Below are positions 23,171 to 30,908 of a stretch of 64,000 nt of DNA, piece after piece; the first letter of the stretch is position 1; every line of letters starts with the position of its first letter. The DNA lies in assembly GCA_951812535.1 (NCBI GenBank), contig CATOSK010000004.1:124001-188000 (forward strand), given 5' to 3'. Both the position numbers and the translations under genes were made by a program. The notes beneath the pieces were generated by a model. It was not told the DNA's origin, did no database searches, and saw nothing but the letters and a program-made list of their open reading frames with translations. The DNA comes from an uncultured Dehalococcoidia bacterium. Its GTDB lineage: Bacteria > Chloroflexota > Dehalococcoidia > Lucifugimonadales > UBA3495.

Positions 23171-23923
23171 CTATCCGTCGATTTGTCCCAGGCACTCTCG
23201 GAAGCGAGTGATGCCCTTCTGCTCGGACAGGCCAATGAAGTAGCGTATGCCCTGCAGGTGGATAACGACGTCCCGGGGCAGCATGAGAAGGTCATCGCGG
23301 GGCTCGTTGAGGTGGTAGAGGGTATCCACGCCGTCTTCCAGTCCAACGTAGAGGGTGTCTTCCAGGAGGGCCAGTTCCCTGGTATCCATGTCGTTGCGGG
23401 CGATCCAGCGGGAAAATACGAAGGGAAGCCCGGTCCATTCGTTCCATTCGCGGCCAAGGTCATAGCGGTGGGGGAATCCCCGGGCGCCACGGCGCTGGCG
23501 GAGAGCGCGGTTGCCGATGAGGAGGAAGGCGTCGTACTCCTGGGGCTGCAGTCCCACGAATTCGCCCGGTTCTATCCCGTACTTGAGCTTCAGCAGGACT
23601 TCCAGCAGCTTGGGGGAGGTGCTGGCGCCGTCGATGATGCCGATACGGGCTCCGTCCAACTCTTCAATTGGCTTGGTGGAATAAAGGAGAACGCTGCCGG
23701 AGGCGTCGTTGGTGGCAGTGCAGAATCCGGCGATGGGCTGAAACCTGTCTTCAAGCCGGAAGGCATCAACGATGGGAACGGGGCCTGCGTCGATGGTCCC
23801 CTCCTCGGCAGCGGGAGCGACGGCGCTGGGGAGCATTTCATACAGTTCTACCCCGCGCCGGGGCATATCATAGTAGAAAGGATCGTCGTGGATGTAGGGT
23901 ATCTTGGCTACTTTTATCGCCAT
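23171..23923 (-). CDS. MqnA/MqnD-family protein (menaquinone futalosine pathway)
   Basis: A 250-residue periplasmic-binding-protein-fold enzyme of the MqnA/MqnD group but without a signal peptide. MqnA is chorismate dehydratase, the first step of menaquinone synthesis by the futalosine route. The family pattern is seen in GPVPIVDAFRLEDRFQPIAGFCTAT, VLLYSTKPIEELDGARIGII, STSPKLLEVLLKLKYGIEP, and the late LIGNRALR and WNEWTGLPFVFSRWIAR. The ATG at 23923 is preferred over a TTG at 23932. Other mqn genes are not in the window, so a divergent substrate is possible. Confidence 0.8.
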   Translation of the reverse strand: MAIKVAKIPYIHDDPFYYDMPRRGVELYEMLPSAVAPAAEEGTIDAGPVPIVDAFRLEDRFQPIAGFCTATNDASGSVLLYSTKPIEELDGARIGIIDGASTSPKLLEVLLKLKYGIEPGEFVGLQPQEYDAFLLIGNRALRQRRGARGFPHRYDLGREWNEWTGLPFVFSRWIARNDMDTRELALLEDTLYVGLEDGVDTLYHLNEPRDDLLMLPRDVVIHLQGIRYFIGLSEQKGITRFRECLGQIDG

Positions 23924-24262
23924 ACGCGTCAACCGCCACCATTTCGCTGGGTTATCACGGGGTTTGATTTCCCCAAGCAGAGGAGTATACCGACTCGGAA
24001 ATTGTAGGTTTTGCCCGAAGTGGCGTCAAGGCAAACTGTGTTCCGGCGGTGGACAAGGGGAACGAGCGGACAACGGACGAGGGGCGGATTCCTGGTTTTG
24101 GCAGATTGTTGGTTGCAAGCGGGGCCATGTATCATGGTTGGGCCGGGCCAGACGGGGCCCGGTGACGCATCCAGCCAGGAGTCCATTGTACGAAGTGTCC
24201 GGCATGGCTTGGGCTACCGGCTGAATCCCCCACCCTGTCCCGGGGTTCGGAATCGAGGTCGA
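23924..24262. other. Divergent intergenic region, no gene seen
   Basis: The 339 bases between the MqnA-like gene (minus) and the secreted protease (plus) have one open frame upstream of the protease, but its composition (many Arg, Gly, Cys) is not protein-like and the signal peptide starts at 24263. No clear promoter, terminator or repeat was identified. Confidence 0.4.
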
Positions 24263-25666
24263 GTGAAATTACTGCTGCTGTTCTTCCTGCCCGTCGTGGT
24301 CACGGCTACTGCCCTGGCCGCCACTCCCAACCAGCAAAACCCGGCAGATATCACGGTGACGGAGGAACTGGTGGAGAGCATATTCCCCGATGGAGTGAGG
24401 TTCCACCTCGCGGCAACGGGGCCGGATGAGATCGACGACATCCGGGTCTATTTCAAGCTGCTGGGGCAGAAGAATCAAAGCGCCTACCGGGCCATGGAGT
24501 TCGAGCCGGGGACGTCCATTCGCGGGGAGGCGATCCTGCACAGCGGGAGCAGAGGGGAGCACATTCCGCCCGGCACCCGGGTGGAGTATTCCTTCGAGAT
24601 ACGCGACACGGCCGGGCGCTCCCTTCGCACCGACGACCAGGTTTACGTTTACCTGGACCACAATTTTGACTGGCAAACCAAGTCGGACGGGTCCGTCACG
24701 GTCTACTACAACGAAGAGATCATCGAGGGCCGCGCGGGGCGCATCCTGGAGACCGCGACGGAGACGCTGGGACACATGGGCCCCATCCTGGGGGTCGAGC
24801 TGGAACATCCCCTACACATTGTTGCCTACTCGGACTACCGGGACATGGTGCACTCGCTGCCTTTCACGTCCCAGGCGACCAGGGCAGGGTTGATCACGCA
24901 AGGGACAGCGTTTTCCGAAGTCCGCTCCCTGCTGGTCCTGGCCAGCGGAACGGACTACCTGGGCACGACTTCCCACGAGTTCACCCACCTGCTGGTAGCT
25001 GACGCCACGGGAGCAAGCGCAAGCCGAGTCCCACGGTGGCTGAACGAAGGGCTGGCGGAATATGGGAACCTGCACCCTTCGCCGGACTACGATTCCGCCC
25101 TGGCACGAGCAATCCGGGACGACGAAGTGAGGCCGCTATGGTTCCAAAACACCTTCAGCGGCACTCCCGACGAGGTGATCGTGGCCTACGGGCAGGGGAA
25201 GTCGGTGGTCGAGTATCTCCTGGACAACCACGGAGAGGACAAGATGGCCGTCCTGATGTCCACTCTCGCCGACACCCTGGACATTGACGAGGCCCTCCAG
25301 CAGACCTACGGATTCACCTTCTACGACCTGGACACGGAATGGCGCAAATCGGTGGGTTTGGAGGCGTCCCCGCCTCCGCCGACGCGGGAAACGCGCCAGC
25401 GGCTGGCACCCCCAACGGCCCGTCCGATCAAACCGGTGCAAGCCCCCAGCGGGGTTATCCAGCAACCCACTCCGACGCCAATCAGAGTGACCGGGGCGAC
25501 CGAACCTGACGTGGAGGAAGCAACAGGGGGGCCCAACAGCCCACAACAATCCACCCCCGGATGCGGGGCGTCACGCGGATTCCAGGGAGCAGACCCAGCG
25601 CTGCCGTTACTGGTGCTGGGCGGGCTCGGGTTGGCCTGGGGCAGCAGGCGCAAAGCCGGAGAATAG
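24263..25666 (+). CDS. Secreted HExxH metalloprotease-like protein (peptidase MA-like) with C-terminal membrane tail
   Basis: A 467-residue exported protein. The GTG at 24263 begins a signal peptide (MKLLLLFFLPVVVTATALAA) with cleavage expected near residue 20; CGAGGT lies upstream. Residues about 30-135 form a beta-rich domain. The peptidase MA-like domain has the zincin motif H238-E-F-T-H242 and the third ligand Glu262 in WLNEGLAEY. Residues about 370-430 are a Pro/Thr-rich linker. The end reads Pro-Gly-Cys-Gly-Ala, a spacer, then a hydrophobic stretch (LPLLVLGGLGLAWG) and SRRKAGE, which looks like a C-terminal sorting or anchoring tail. Probably a surface-attached protease; the substrate is unknown. 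Confidence 0.85.
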   Translation: MKLLLLFFLPVVVTATALAATPNQQNPADITVTEELVESIFPDGVRFHLAATGPDEIDDIRVYFKLLGQKNQSAYRAMEFEPGTSIRGEAILHSGSRGEHIPPGTRVEYSFEIRDTAGRSLRTDDQVYVYLDHNFDWQTKSDGSVTVYYNEEIIEGRAGRILETATETLGHMGPILGVELEHPLHIVAYSDYRDMVHSLPFTSQATRAGLITQGTAFSEVRSLLVLASGTDYLGTTSHEFTHLLVADATGASASRVPRWLNEGLAEYGNLHPSPDYDSALARAIRDDEVRPLWFQNTFSGTPDEVIVAYGQGKSVVEYLLDNHGEDKMAVLMSTLADTLDIDEALQQTYGFTFYDLDTEWRKSVGLEASPPPPTRETRQRLAPPTARPIKPVQAPSGVIQQPTPTPIRVTGATEPDVEEATGGPNSPQQSTPGCGASRGFQGADPALPLLVLGGLGLAWGSRRKAGE

Positions 25667-25702
25667 GCAGGTCCAGCGCTTTCCCGATTCAGCCCGGCTC
25701 CG

Positions 25703-26671
25703 TCAACGGGTACGAGGGTTGAAGGCGTCGTTGACGGCGTCTCCGAGCAGGTTGAAGGAGAACAACAGGACGGAGATGGTGATCACCGGGCACAACAGCA
25801 GGTGGGGATCGCTGCGGAGCACCGAGATGTTGCTGTTCTCGAAAATCATCCGGCCCAGGCTGGGCGTCGGGGGCTGAACGCCGATCCCGATGAAGCTGAG
25901 GAACAGCTCCGCACCGGCAAAGGCGGCCAACCCGGCAGAAATGGAAACGATAACCGGGCTGACCACGTTGGGAAAGACGTGGACCCTCAGGATCCGGGCG
26001 GTAGTCGCGCCGGTGGCCCGCGCAGCCTCGGCGTACTGGTTCTCACGGACCTGAAGGACCTGTCCCCGCACGAGACGGGCCATCCCGAACCAGGAGAACA
26101 CCGCCAGGGCAAAGGACACTATGGCGAAGTCAACGAAGCCCAGCCGGGCGATCCAGTCGATGCCAGTGCTGTCCTCAAAAGCGTGGACCCACGCGATGAT
26201 GCGGGGCCGGATGGTCGCCACGATGATAAGCAGCAGCAGGATCTCGGGGAAGGCCGACGTGACCTCTCCAATCCGCATGATCAAGCCGTCCACCCAACGG
26301 CCGATATAACCGCTCAACAGGCCCAGGACAATCCCGAGCACAAGGCTGCCTCCGACGAGGGCGGTGATGGTTATGATCACCGTGGTACGGAGTCCGTAGA
26401 TGACCCGGGTCAACTGGTCGCGGCCGAGGCGGTCGGTGCCGAAGGGGTGCTTAAGGGAGGGGGGTTCCTTAGCAATCTCCAGATTCTGGTCGTTGTAGCC
26501 GTAGGGGGTTACCAGGGGAGCGAGAATCCCGGAGCCGTACATCACCACGATGATCCCGAAAAACACCATCGCGAGCTTCTTCCGCACCAGGCGGCGCAGG
26601 GACAGGCCGATGAAGCTGCGTCCCTCGGTCCGCGGAGCAGTAAGGCGTCCGGCGGCGGACTCAGCCTGCAA
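25703..26671 (-). CDS. ABC transporter permease, DppC/OppC type
   Basis: A permease of about 322 residues for the peptide/nickel ABC family, with the N-terminal OppC cap (RSFIGLSLRRLVRKKLAM) and about six membrane helices. The EAA loop is visible in QYAEAARATGATTARILRVHVFPN, and HPFGTDRLGRDQLTRVIYG is the DppC hallmark. The start is probably the TTG at 26671, since GGGAGG lies 8 bases before it; a GTG at 26680 sits directly on GGGAGG. Either way the start overlaps the end of the DppB gene, so the two are translationally coupled. Confidence 0.92.
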   Translation of the reverse strand: MQAESAAGRLTAPRTEGRSFIGLSLRRLVRKKLAMVFFGIIVVMYGSGILAPLVTPYGYNDQNLEIAKEPPSLKHPFGTDRLGRDQLTRVIYGLRTTVIITITALVGGSLVLGIVLGLLSGYIGRWVDGLIMRIGEVTSAFPEILLLLIIVATIRPRIIAWVHAFEDSTGIDWIARLGFVDFAIVSFALAVFSWFGMARLVRGQVLQVRENQYAEAARATGATTARILRVHVFPNVVSPVIVSISAGLAAFAGAELFLSFIGIGVQPPTPSLGRMIFENSNISVLRSDPHLLLCPVITISVLLFSFNLLGDAVNDAFNPRTR

Positions 26672-27608
26672 CGTAGCCACCTCCCAACCGGATTCTCGGG
26701 TCCAACACCGGATACAGGAGGTCGACGATCAGATTGGCCAGCACGAACAGCGTGGTGCCAATAAGAACGACGGCCATGATCACCGGGTAGTCCCGGGCAA
26801 ACAGGGCATTGATGGTGAAAAGCCCCACGCCCGGGATGCCGAAGAAAATCTCCACGATGAACGACCCCCCGGCGAGGCCGGCCAGGGCGAACCCCAGGGT
26901 AGTCACGACCGGGATCAGGGCGTTGCGGAGGATGTGGCGGGTCCTGACGGCCATTTCGGGCAGCCCCTTCGCGCGGGCCGTCCGTATATAGTCCTGGTGG
27001 ACCACGTCAAGCGTGCTGGCGCGGGTCAGGCGGGTGATGATGGCCACGCCGGGGATCCCCAGCACCATCGCGGGCATAATTATGCGGGTGTCGAAGAAAC
27101 CACCCCAGCCTCGGGACGGCAGGATATCCAGCCACAGCGCGAACACAATGAGCATCACGGGGGCGGTGAGGAACACAGGCATGGACTGGAAGAACAGGGT
27201 CATGGCGACCGCTCCGGTATCCCACGGGGTGCCCTGCCGGAGAGCGGAGAACAGCCCGATGGGGATTCCCAACCCCAAGGAGATGATCAGGGCGGCCAGG
27301 TTCAGCTGGGCCGAGACGGGGATACGCTTGATGAGGAGCTCGGTAACGCTGCGACCGCGAAACTGGAAGCTCTCGCCGAAGTCTCCCCGCAGGGCGTCGC
27401 CCATGTAGCGGGCGTACTGGATGAAGATGGGGTCATCCAGGCCGCGCTGCTTGCGGATCCGCTCCACGGTTTCCGGGTCGGAGTATTGCCCCTGCAGGAT
27501 CTGGATCGGATCGCCCGGGCCGAACTGACCCAAGGCGAAGGTGATGAAGGACACCATCAAGAGCAGGAACGGCGTCCAAAGCAGTCTGCGGACTATGTAA
27601 ACCCACAT
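26661..27608 (-). CDS. ABC transporter permease, DppB/OppB type
   Basis: A 315-residue permease with six membrane helices. The family signs are an N-terminal helix (VRRLLWTPFLLLMVSFITFAL), GDPIQILQGQ, the EAA region around YIRTARAKGLPEMAV, and RNALIPVVTTLG. It lies 20 bases downstream of the substrate-binding protein gene and overlaps the DppC gene. With them it forms an importer for oligopeptides or other small solutes. Confidence 0.93.
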   Translation of the reverse strand: MWVYIVRRLLWTPFLLLMVSFITFALGQFGPGDPIQILQGQYSDPETVERIRKQRGLDDPIFIQYARYMGDALRGDFGESFQFRGRSVTELLIKRIPVSAQLNLAALIISLGLGIPIGLFSALRQGTPWDTGAVAMTLFFQSMPVFLTAPVMLIVFALWLDILPSRGWGGFFDTRIIMPAMVLGIPGVAIITRLTRASTLDVVHQDYIRTARAKGLPEMAVRTRHILRNALIPVVTTLGFALAGLAGGSFIVEIFFGIPGVGLFTINALFARDYPVIMAVVLIGTTLFVLANLIVDLLYPVLDPRIRLGGGYVAG

Positions 27609-27628
27609 TTCCGGTCAACCCTGCGGCC

Positions 27629-29317
27629 CTATTGTTCCTCCAGGTAGACGTGGCGGTACTTGGGAATGGTCATTGGGGTCAGGTGGTAGTCCCGCACCTG
27701 GGGCTTGATGAGCGCGTACCGCTCTCCCCGGTTCCAGAGGGGTATCCAGGGAGCGTCGTCGATGATCATCTGCTCGATCTGGTTGTACTGCCGGAAGCGG
27801 GTCTCCTGGTCGCGGATCTCCCTGGCCTCTTCCAGGAGCCGGTCCACCTCCGGGTTGGAGTAGTTACCGTGGTTGTTGTCACTCTCCGAGTGGAAGAGGA
27901 TGTCCAGGAAGTTTTCCGGGTCGGGATAGTCGGCAACCCAGCCCAGGCTGAACATCTGGAACCGCTTATCATGCAGGTCCTGGAGGAAGGTGGCCCACTC
28001 GGTCTGCTGGATCTCAACCCTCACTCCCAGGATTTCCTCCCAAGACTTGAGAATGGCTTCCAGGTCCAGCGGGACGTCCGCCCCCAGACTGCCAGAGAGG
28101 CTCAGGGTAATGCGGGGCAGGTCTTCGATGCTGTCGCCGTACCTGGACTCGGCCAGCAACTGCCTGGCTTTTTCCGGGTTGTAGCTATAACCACGGAGGT
28201 CGGGGTTGTAGGACGGGAACCCGGGTGGGATCACCCCGTTGGCCGGTGCGGAGAGGTTGGAAAGGGCCTTATCCGCGATCAAAGGCTTGTCGATGGCGTA
28301 GTTCAACGCCTGGCGGAACTTGGGGTCGTCAAAGGGTGGTTCGGCAACGTTCATGCCGATGTAGCCCACGCTGAAGCTGGCGGGAAGCTGTTGGAGCTCG
28401 GCGTTCAACGGTTCGGCGGGGTCGAGGAGCCGGTCCAGGTCGGCGAGGCCGACGCCGGTAAGGTGAATTTCGTCGTTCTCGTACATCAGCATCGCGGTGC
28501 CGCCGCTGAGGATGAACTCGATCTCGTGAACACGGGCGGGCCCGAGATGATAGGCACCGTGGCGCTGGAAGATGATGACCTCGCCGATATCGTACTGGGC
28601 CAGCTTGAAGGGTCCGGTGCCGTTGGGCTCCCGCAGCCAGTCCTCCGCGCCTTCGACGTTTTCCCGATCGAGCACGAAGCCGGTGGGATAGGTCATCTTG
28701 GCGAGGAAGTAGGACTTGGGTGCGTCGATGGTTATTTCGACGGTACGGTCGTCGACCACGCGAACGCCGGATATTTCAGCGGCGTCCCCGGACAGCTTCT
28801 CGGACACACCGACTATGTCGGAAAGGTAGGTGTCAGCGACGGGAGACTCGGTGAGAGGATCCGTCGCCCGTTCCAGGGACCACTTCACGTCCTGGGCGGT
28901 AACCTTCTTGCCGTTATGGAAAAAGGCGTTGTCGCGGAGATTGAAGGTGTAGACGAGGCCGTCGTCGCTGGTCTGGATGGACTCCGCCAGGTCGGGGACG
29001 ACGTTGAGGTCCAGGTTCAGGGTGACGAGGCCACCGAAGATCTCGTTGACGAGGCCGCCGGAGATGTTGTCGGTGGCCAGGTGCGGGTCAAGGGTGGGCG
29101 GGTCGGCCCAGAGACGGACCAGCTTACCCCCGCTGGTGTCCTCTTCCACAACAGCTTCAGGAGCCTGGTCAGGTTCGGCGGCCTGTTCGGATGCTTGGGC
29201 CTGGGGTGCGGCCTCCGACGCGCTTTCTCCCTCATCGGTGGATGTGGGGGTGCCACAGCCCAGAATGAAGAGAATCGCGAAAAGGACAGCGATTGCTGGC
29301 AGAAATTTCCAACCCAT
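27629..29317 (-). CDS. ABC transporter substrate-binding lipoprotein, SBP_bac_5 type
   Basis: A 562-residue binding protein of the peptide/nickel group (DppA/OppA-like). The start at 29317 follows AAGGTGGG. The signal peptide ends in the lipobox I-L-G-C at about residues 18-21, then an acidic/Ala-rich linker, then the mature domain: LVRLWADPPTLDPHLA, WSLERATDPLTESP (the family's VKFSLERxxDP), QALNYAIDKPLIADKAL and WIPLWNRGERY. It delivers solutes to the permeases encoded just downstream. No ATPase genes (DppD/DppF) follow in the window. Peptides are the likely cargo given the nearby peptidases, but the cargo cannot be read from sequence. Confidence 0.93.
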   Translation of the reverse strand: MGWKFLPAIAVLFAILFILGCGTPTSTDEGESASEAAPQAQASEQAAEPDQAPEAVVEEDTSGGKLVRLWADPPTLDPHLATDNISGGLVNEIFGGLVTLNLDLNVVPDLAESIQTSDDGLVYTFNLRDNAFFHNGKKVTAQDVKWSLERATDPLTESPVADTYLSDIVGVSEKLSGDAAEISGVRVVDDRTVEITIDAPKSYFLAKMTYPTGFVLDRENVEGAEDWLREPNGTGPFKLAQYDIGEVIIFQRHGAYHLGPARVHEIEFILSGGTAMLMYENDEIHLTGVGLADLDRLLDPAEPLNAELQQLPASFSVGYIGMNVAEPPFDDPKFRQALNYAIDKPLIADKALSNLSAPANGVIPPGFPSYNPDLRGYSYNPEKARQLLAESRYGDSIEDLPRITLSLSGSLGADVPLDLEAILKSWEEILGVRVEIQQTEWATFLQDLHDKRFQMFSLGWVADYPDPENFLDILFHSESDNNHGNYSNPEVDRLLEEAREIRDQETRFRQYNQIEQMIIDDAPWIPLWNRGERYALIKPQVRDYHLTPMTIPKYRHVYLEEQ

Positions 29318-29460
29318 CAGTTCCCACCTTGCCGTTAAATTTCGCCCGCCAGAAAGAATCCGACGCGAACAAACAGTGAACATAAAACCCGGCCGCTTCA
29401 TTGTAGTGATTGCCGATACGCTATTTCAACTTCCCACCGAGCGGAGTACTCGCAGTCTTA

Positions 29461-29489
29461 TTGTCACCATTGGCTGTTTTTGTTACGAT
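29461..29489 (+). promoter_or_regulatory. Promoter for the tRNA-His/tRNA-Arg pair
   Basis: TTGTCA (29461-29466), 17-base spacer, TACGAT (29484-29489). Transcription would start near 29496, about 39 bases before tRNA-His. Confidence 0.6.
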
Positions 29490-29534
29490 ATTGCCGCTGT
29501 TACGGATTCCGAGGGGTCCAACTTCGTTCAGCGC

Positions 29535-29612
29535 GGCGAGCGTAGCCAAGAGGCCTAAGGCGCCTGTCTGTGGCACAGGAGATCACGGGTTCGAATCCCG
29601 TCGCTCGCCCCA
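29535..29612 (+). tRNA. tRNA-His (GUG)
   Basis: A complete cloverleaf: G at position -1 (29535) facing C73, acceptor GCGAGCG/CGCTCGC, D-arm GCC...GGC, anticodon stem CCTGT/ACAGG with loop CTGTGGC (anticodon GTG), T-arm ACGGGTTCGAATCCCGT, CCA encoded at 29610-29612. The -1 G to C73 pair confirms histidine identity. Confidence 0.96.
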
Positions 29613-29634
29613 ACTTTTCTGTTCGCTCCTTGCT

Positions 29635-29710
29635 GCGCCTGTAGCTCAACGGATAGAGCACTGGGCTTCGGACCCAGGGGTTGCGGGTTCGAATCCTGCC
29701 GGGCGCGCCA
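29635..29710 (+). tRNA. tRNA-Arg (UCG)
   Basis: Acceptor GCGCCTG/CGGGCGC with one G-U pair, D-arm AGCTCAACGGATAGAGCA, anticodon stem CTGGG/CCCAG with loop CTTCGGA (anticodon TCG, reading CGA), T-arm GCGGGTTCGAATCCTGC with one G-T pair, discriminator G, CCA encoded. It follows tRNA-His by 22 bases and is probably processed from the same transcript. Confidence 0.95.
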
Positions 29711-29877
29711 ACCCAAGTCTACCTCCAACCCCTTTCCCCATAGAGCCGTTTGGCCGGCGTTGTACGGGCAACGGCAGCGTGCTAACATCCCATCCAAAAT
29801 TAAAGGGCCTGGTGCGGTCCACGCCTGGGCCGGACGAGAGGTCCCGTTCAATACTTGCAGGATATGAGGAGGGGTCC

Positions 29878-30873
29878 ATGGCAGAGTTGGTATTGGGTCT
29901 GGCTTCATCCCACAGCCCGCAACTGAGCACTCCGGCCGACGGCTGGGCGGGACGGGGCGAGAGGGACAAGGGGAATCCCGAACTGATCGGGACGGACGGC
30001 ATTACGTCCAACTATGAGGACCTTCTGGAGCGGGCTGACACAGGCCGCATCGCCAATGAAATAACCCCAGAGAAATTTGAGCGGCGGCACCACCAGAACC
30101 AGAAAGCCATCGCCCAATTGTCCGAGAAGATGTATGACGCCAGGCTGGACGTGCTGGTCATGGTCGGGGACGACCAACAAGAGTACCTGCTGGACGACAA
30201 CATGCCGGCGTTCTGCATCTACTGGGGAGACAAGGTGAAGGTTTCCGGCCACGAAGCCGGTCCGTCGACGGGGAACCGGCTGCTGATCGGGTACAACACC
30301 GAGGACCAGCATGTGCCCACGGACGCGTCCCTGGGCAGGCACATGATCGAGTCCCTGATGGACGAGGAGTTCGACGTGGGCCGTTCCAGCTTCCTGGATC
30401 CCAGCAAGGGTGGGCGGACCAAGGGCGGCATCGGCCACGCCTTCGCTTATGTCTACAACCGGCTGATGACAGAGGGGATCATTACCGCCGTTCCGGTGAT
30501 GCTCAACACCTACTATCCGCCCAATCAACCCACTCCCAAGCGGTGCTACAACCTGGGACGAGCGCTGCGGTCCGCGATAGAGTCCTGGCCCCAGGACATC
30601 CGGGTGGGAATCCTGGCGTCCGGGGGATTGAGCCACTTCGTGGTGGACGAGGAGCTTGATCAACAGGCGCTGGCGGCCATGAAGGCCAAGAGCGTGGACC
30701 AGTTGATGGCCCTGCCCCGCGAGAGGATTAACTCCGGCAGCTCGGAAATCCGCAACTGGATGGTCGTCACGGGAGCGACGGAGCACCTGGAGATGAACGT
30801 GGTGGACTATGTGCCGTGCTACCGCTCCCCGGCAGGGACGGGCTGCGCGATGGGGTTCGCCACCTGGAGCTGA
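29878..30873 (+). CDS. Class III extradiol ring-cleavage dioxygenase (LigB family)
   Basis: A 331-residue protein of the LigB / protocatechuate 4,5-dioxygenase beta / DHPP dioxygenase fold. These non-haem iron enzymes open catechol-type rings. Visible features: LASSHSPQL (His12, a likely Fe ligand), LDVLVMVGDDQQEY, AVPVMLNTYYPPNQP, a GILASGGLSHFVVDEELDQ segment with the His conserved in the family, and the C-terminal MGFATW. The start at 29878 has AGGAGGGG 7 bases upstream. It converges on the HpaB-type monooxygenase gene, a natural partner that makes catechols. Confidence 0.85.
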   Translation: MAELVLGLASSHSPQLSTPADGWAGRGERDKGNPELIGTDGITSNYEDLLERADTGRIANEITPEKFERRHHQNQKAIAQLSEKMYDARLDVLVMVGDDQQEYLLDDNMPAFCIYWGDKVKVSGHEAGPSTGNRLLIGYNTEDQHVPTDASLGRHMIESLMDEEFDVGRSSFLDPSKGGRTKGGIGHAFAYVYNRLMTEGIITAVPVMLNTYYPPNQPTPKRCYNLGRALRSAIESWPQDIRVGILASGGLSHFVVDEELDQQALAAMKAKSVDQLMALPRERINSGSSEIRNWMVVTGATEHLEMNVVDYVPCYRSPAGTGCAMGFATWS

Positions 30874-30908
30874 GACGCTCCGATTCCTTTATGTAAAGCG
30901 GCGGAGGC

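Noticed and set aside
22433-24007. 524-codon plus-strand frame
   Set aside because: Covers both the MTHFR-like and MqnA-like genes on the other strand; composition is that of an antisense frame.
27632-29338. 568-codon plus-strand frame
   Set aside because: Antisense to the ABC binding-protein gene, which has a signal peptide, lipobox and conserved blocks; the antisense translation has none.
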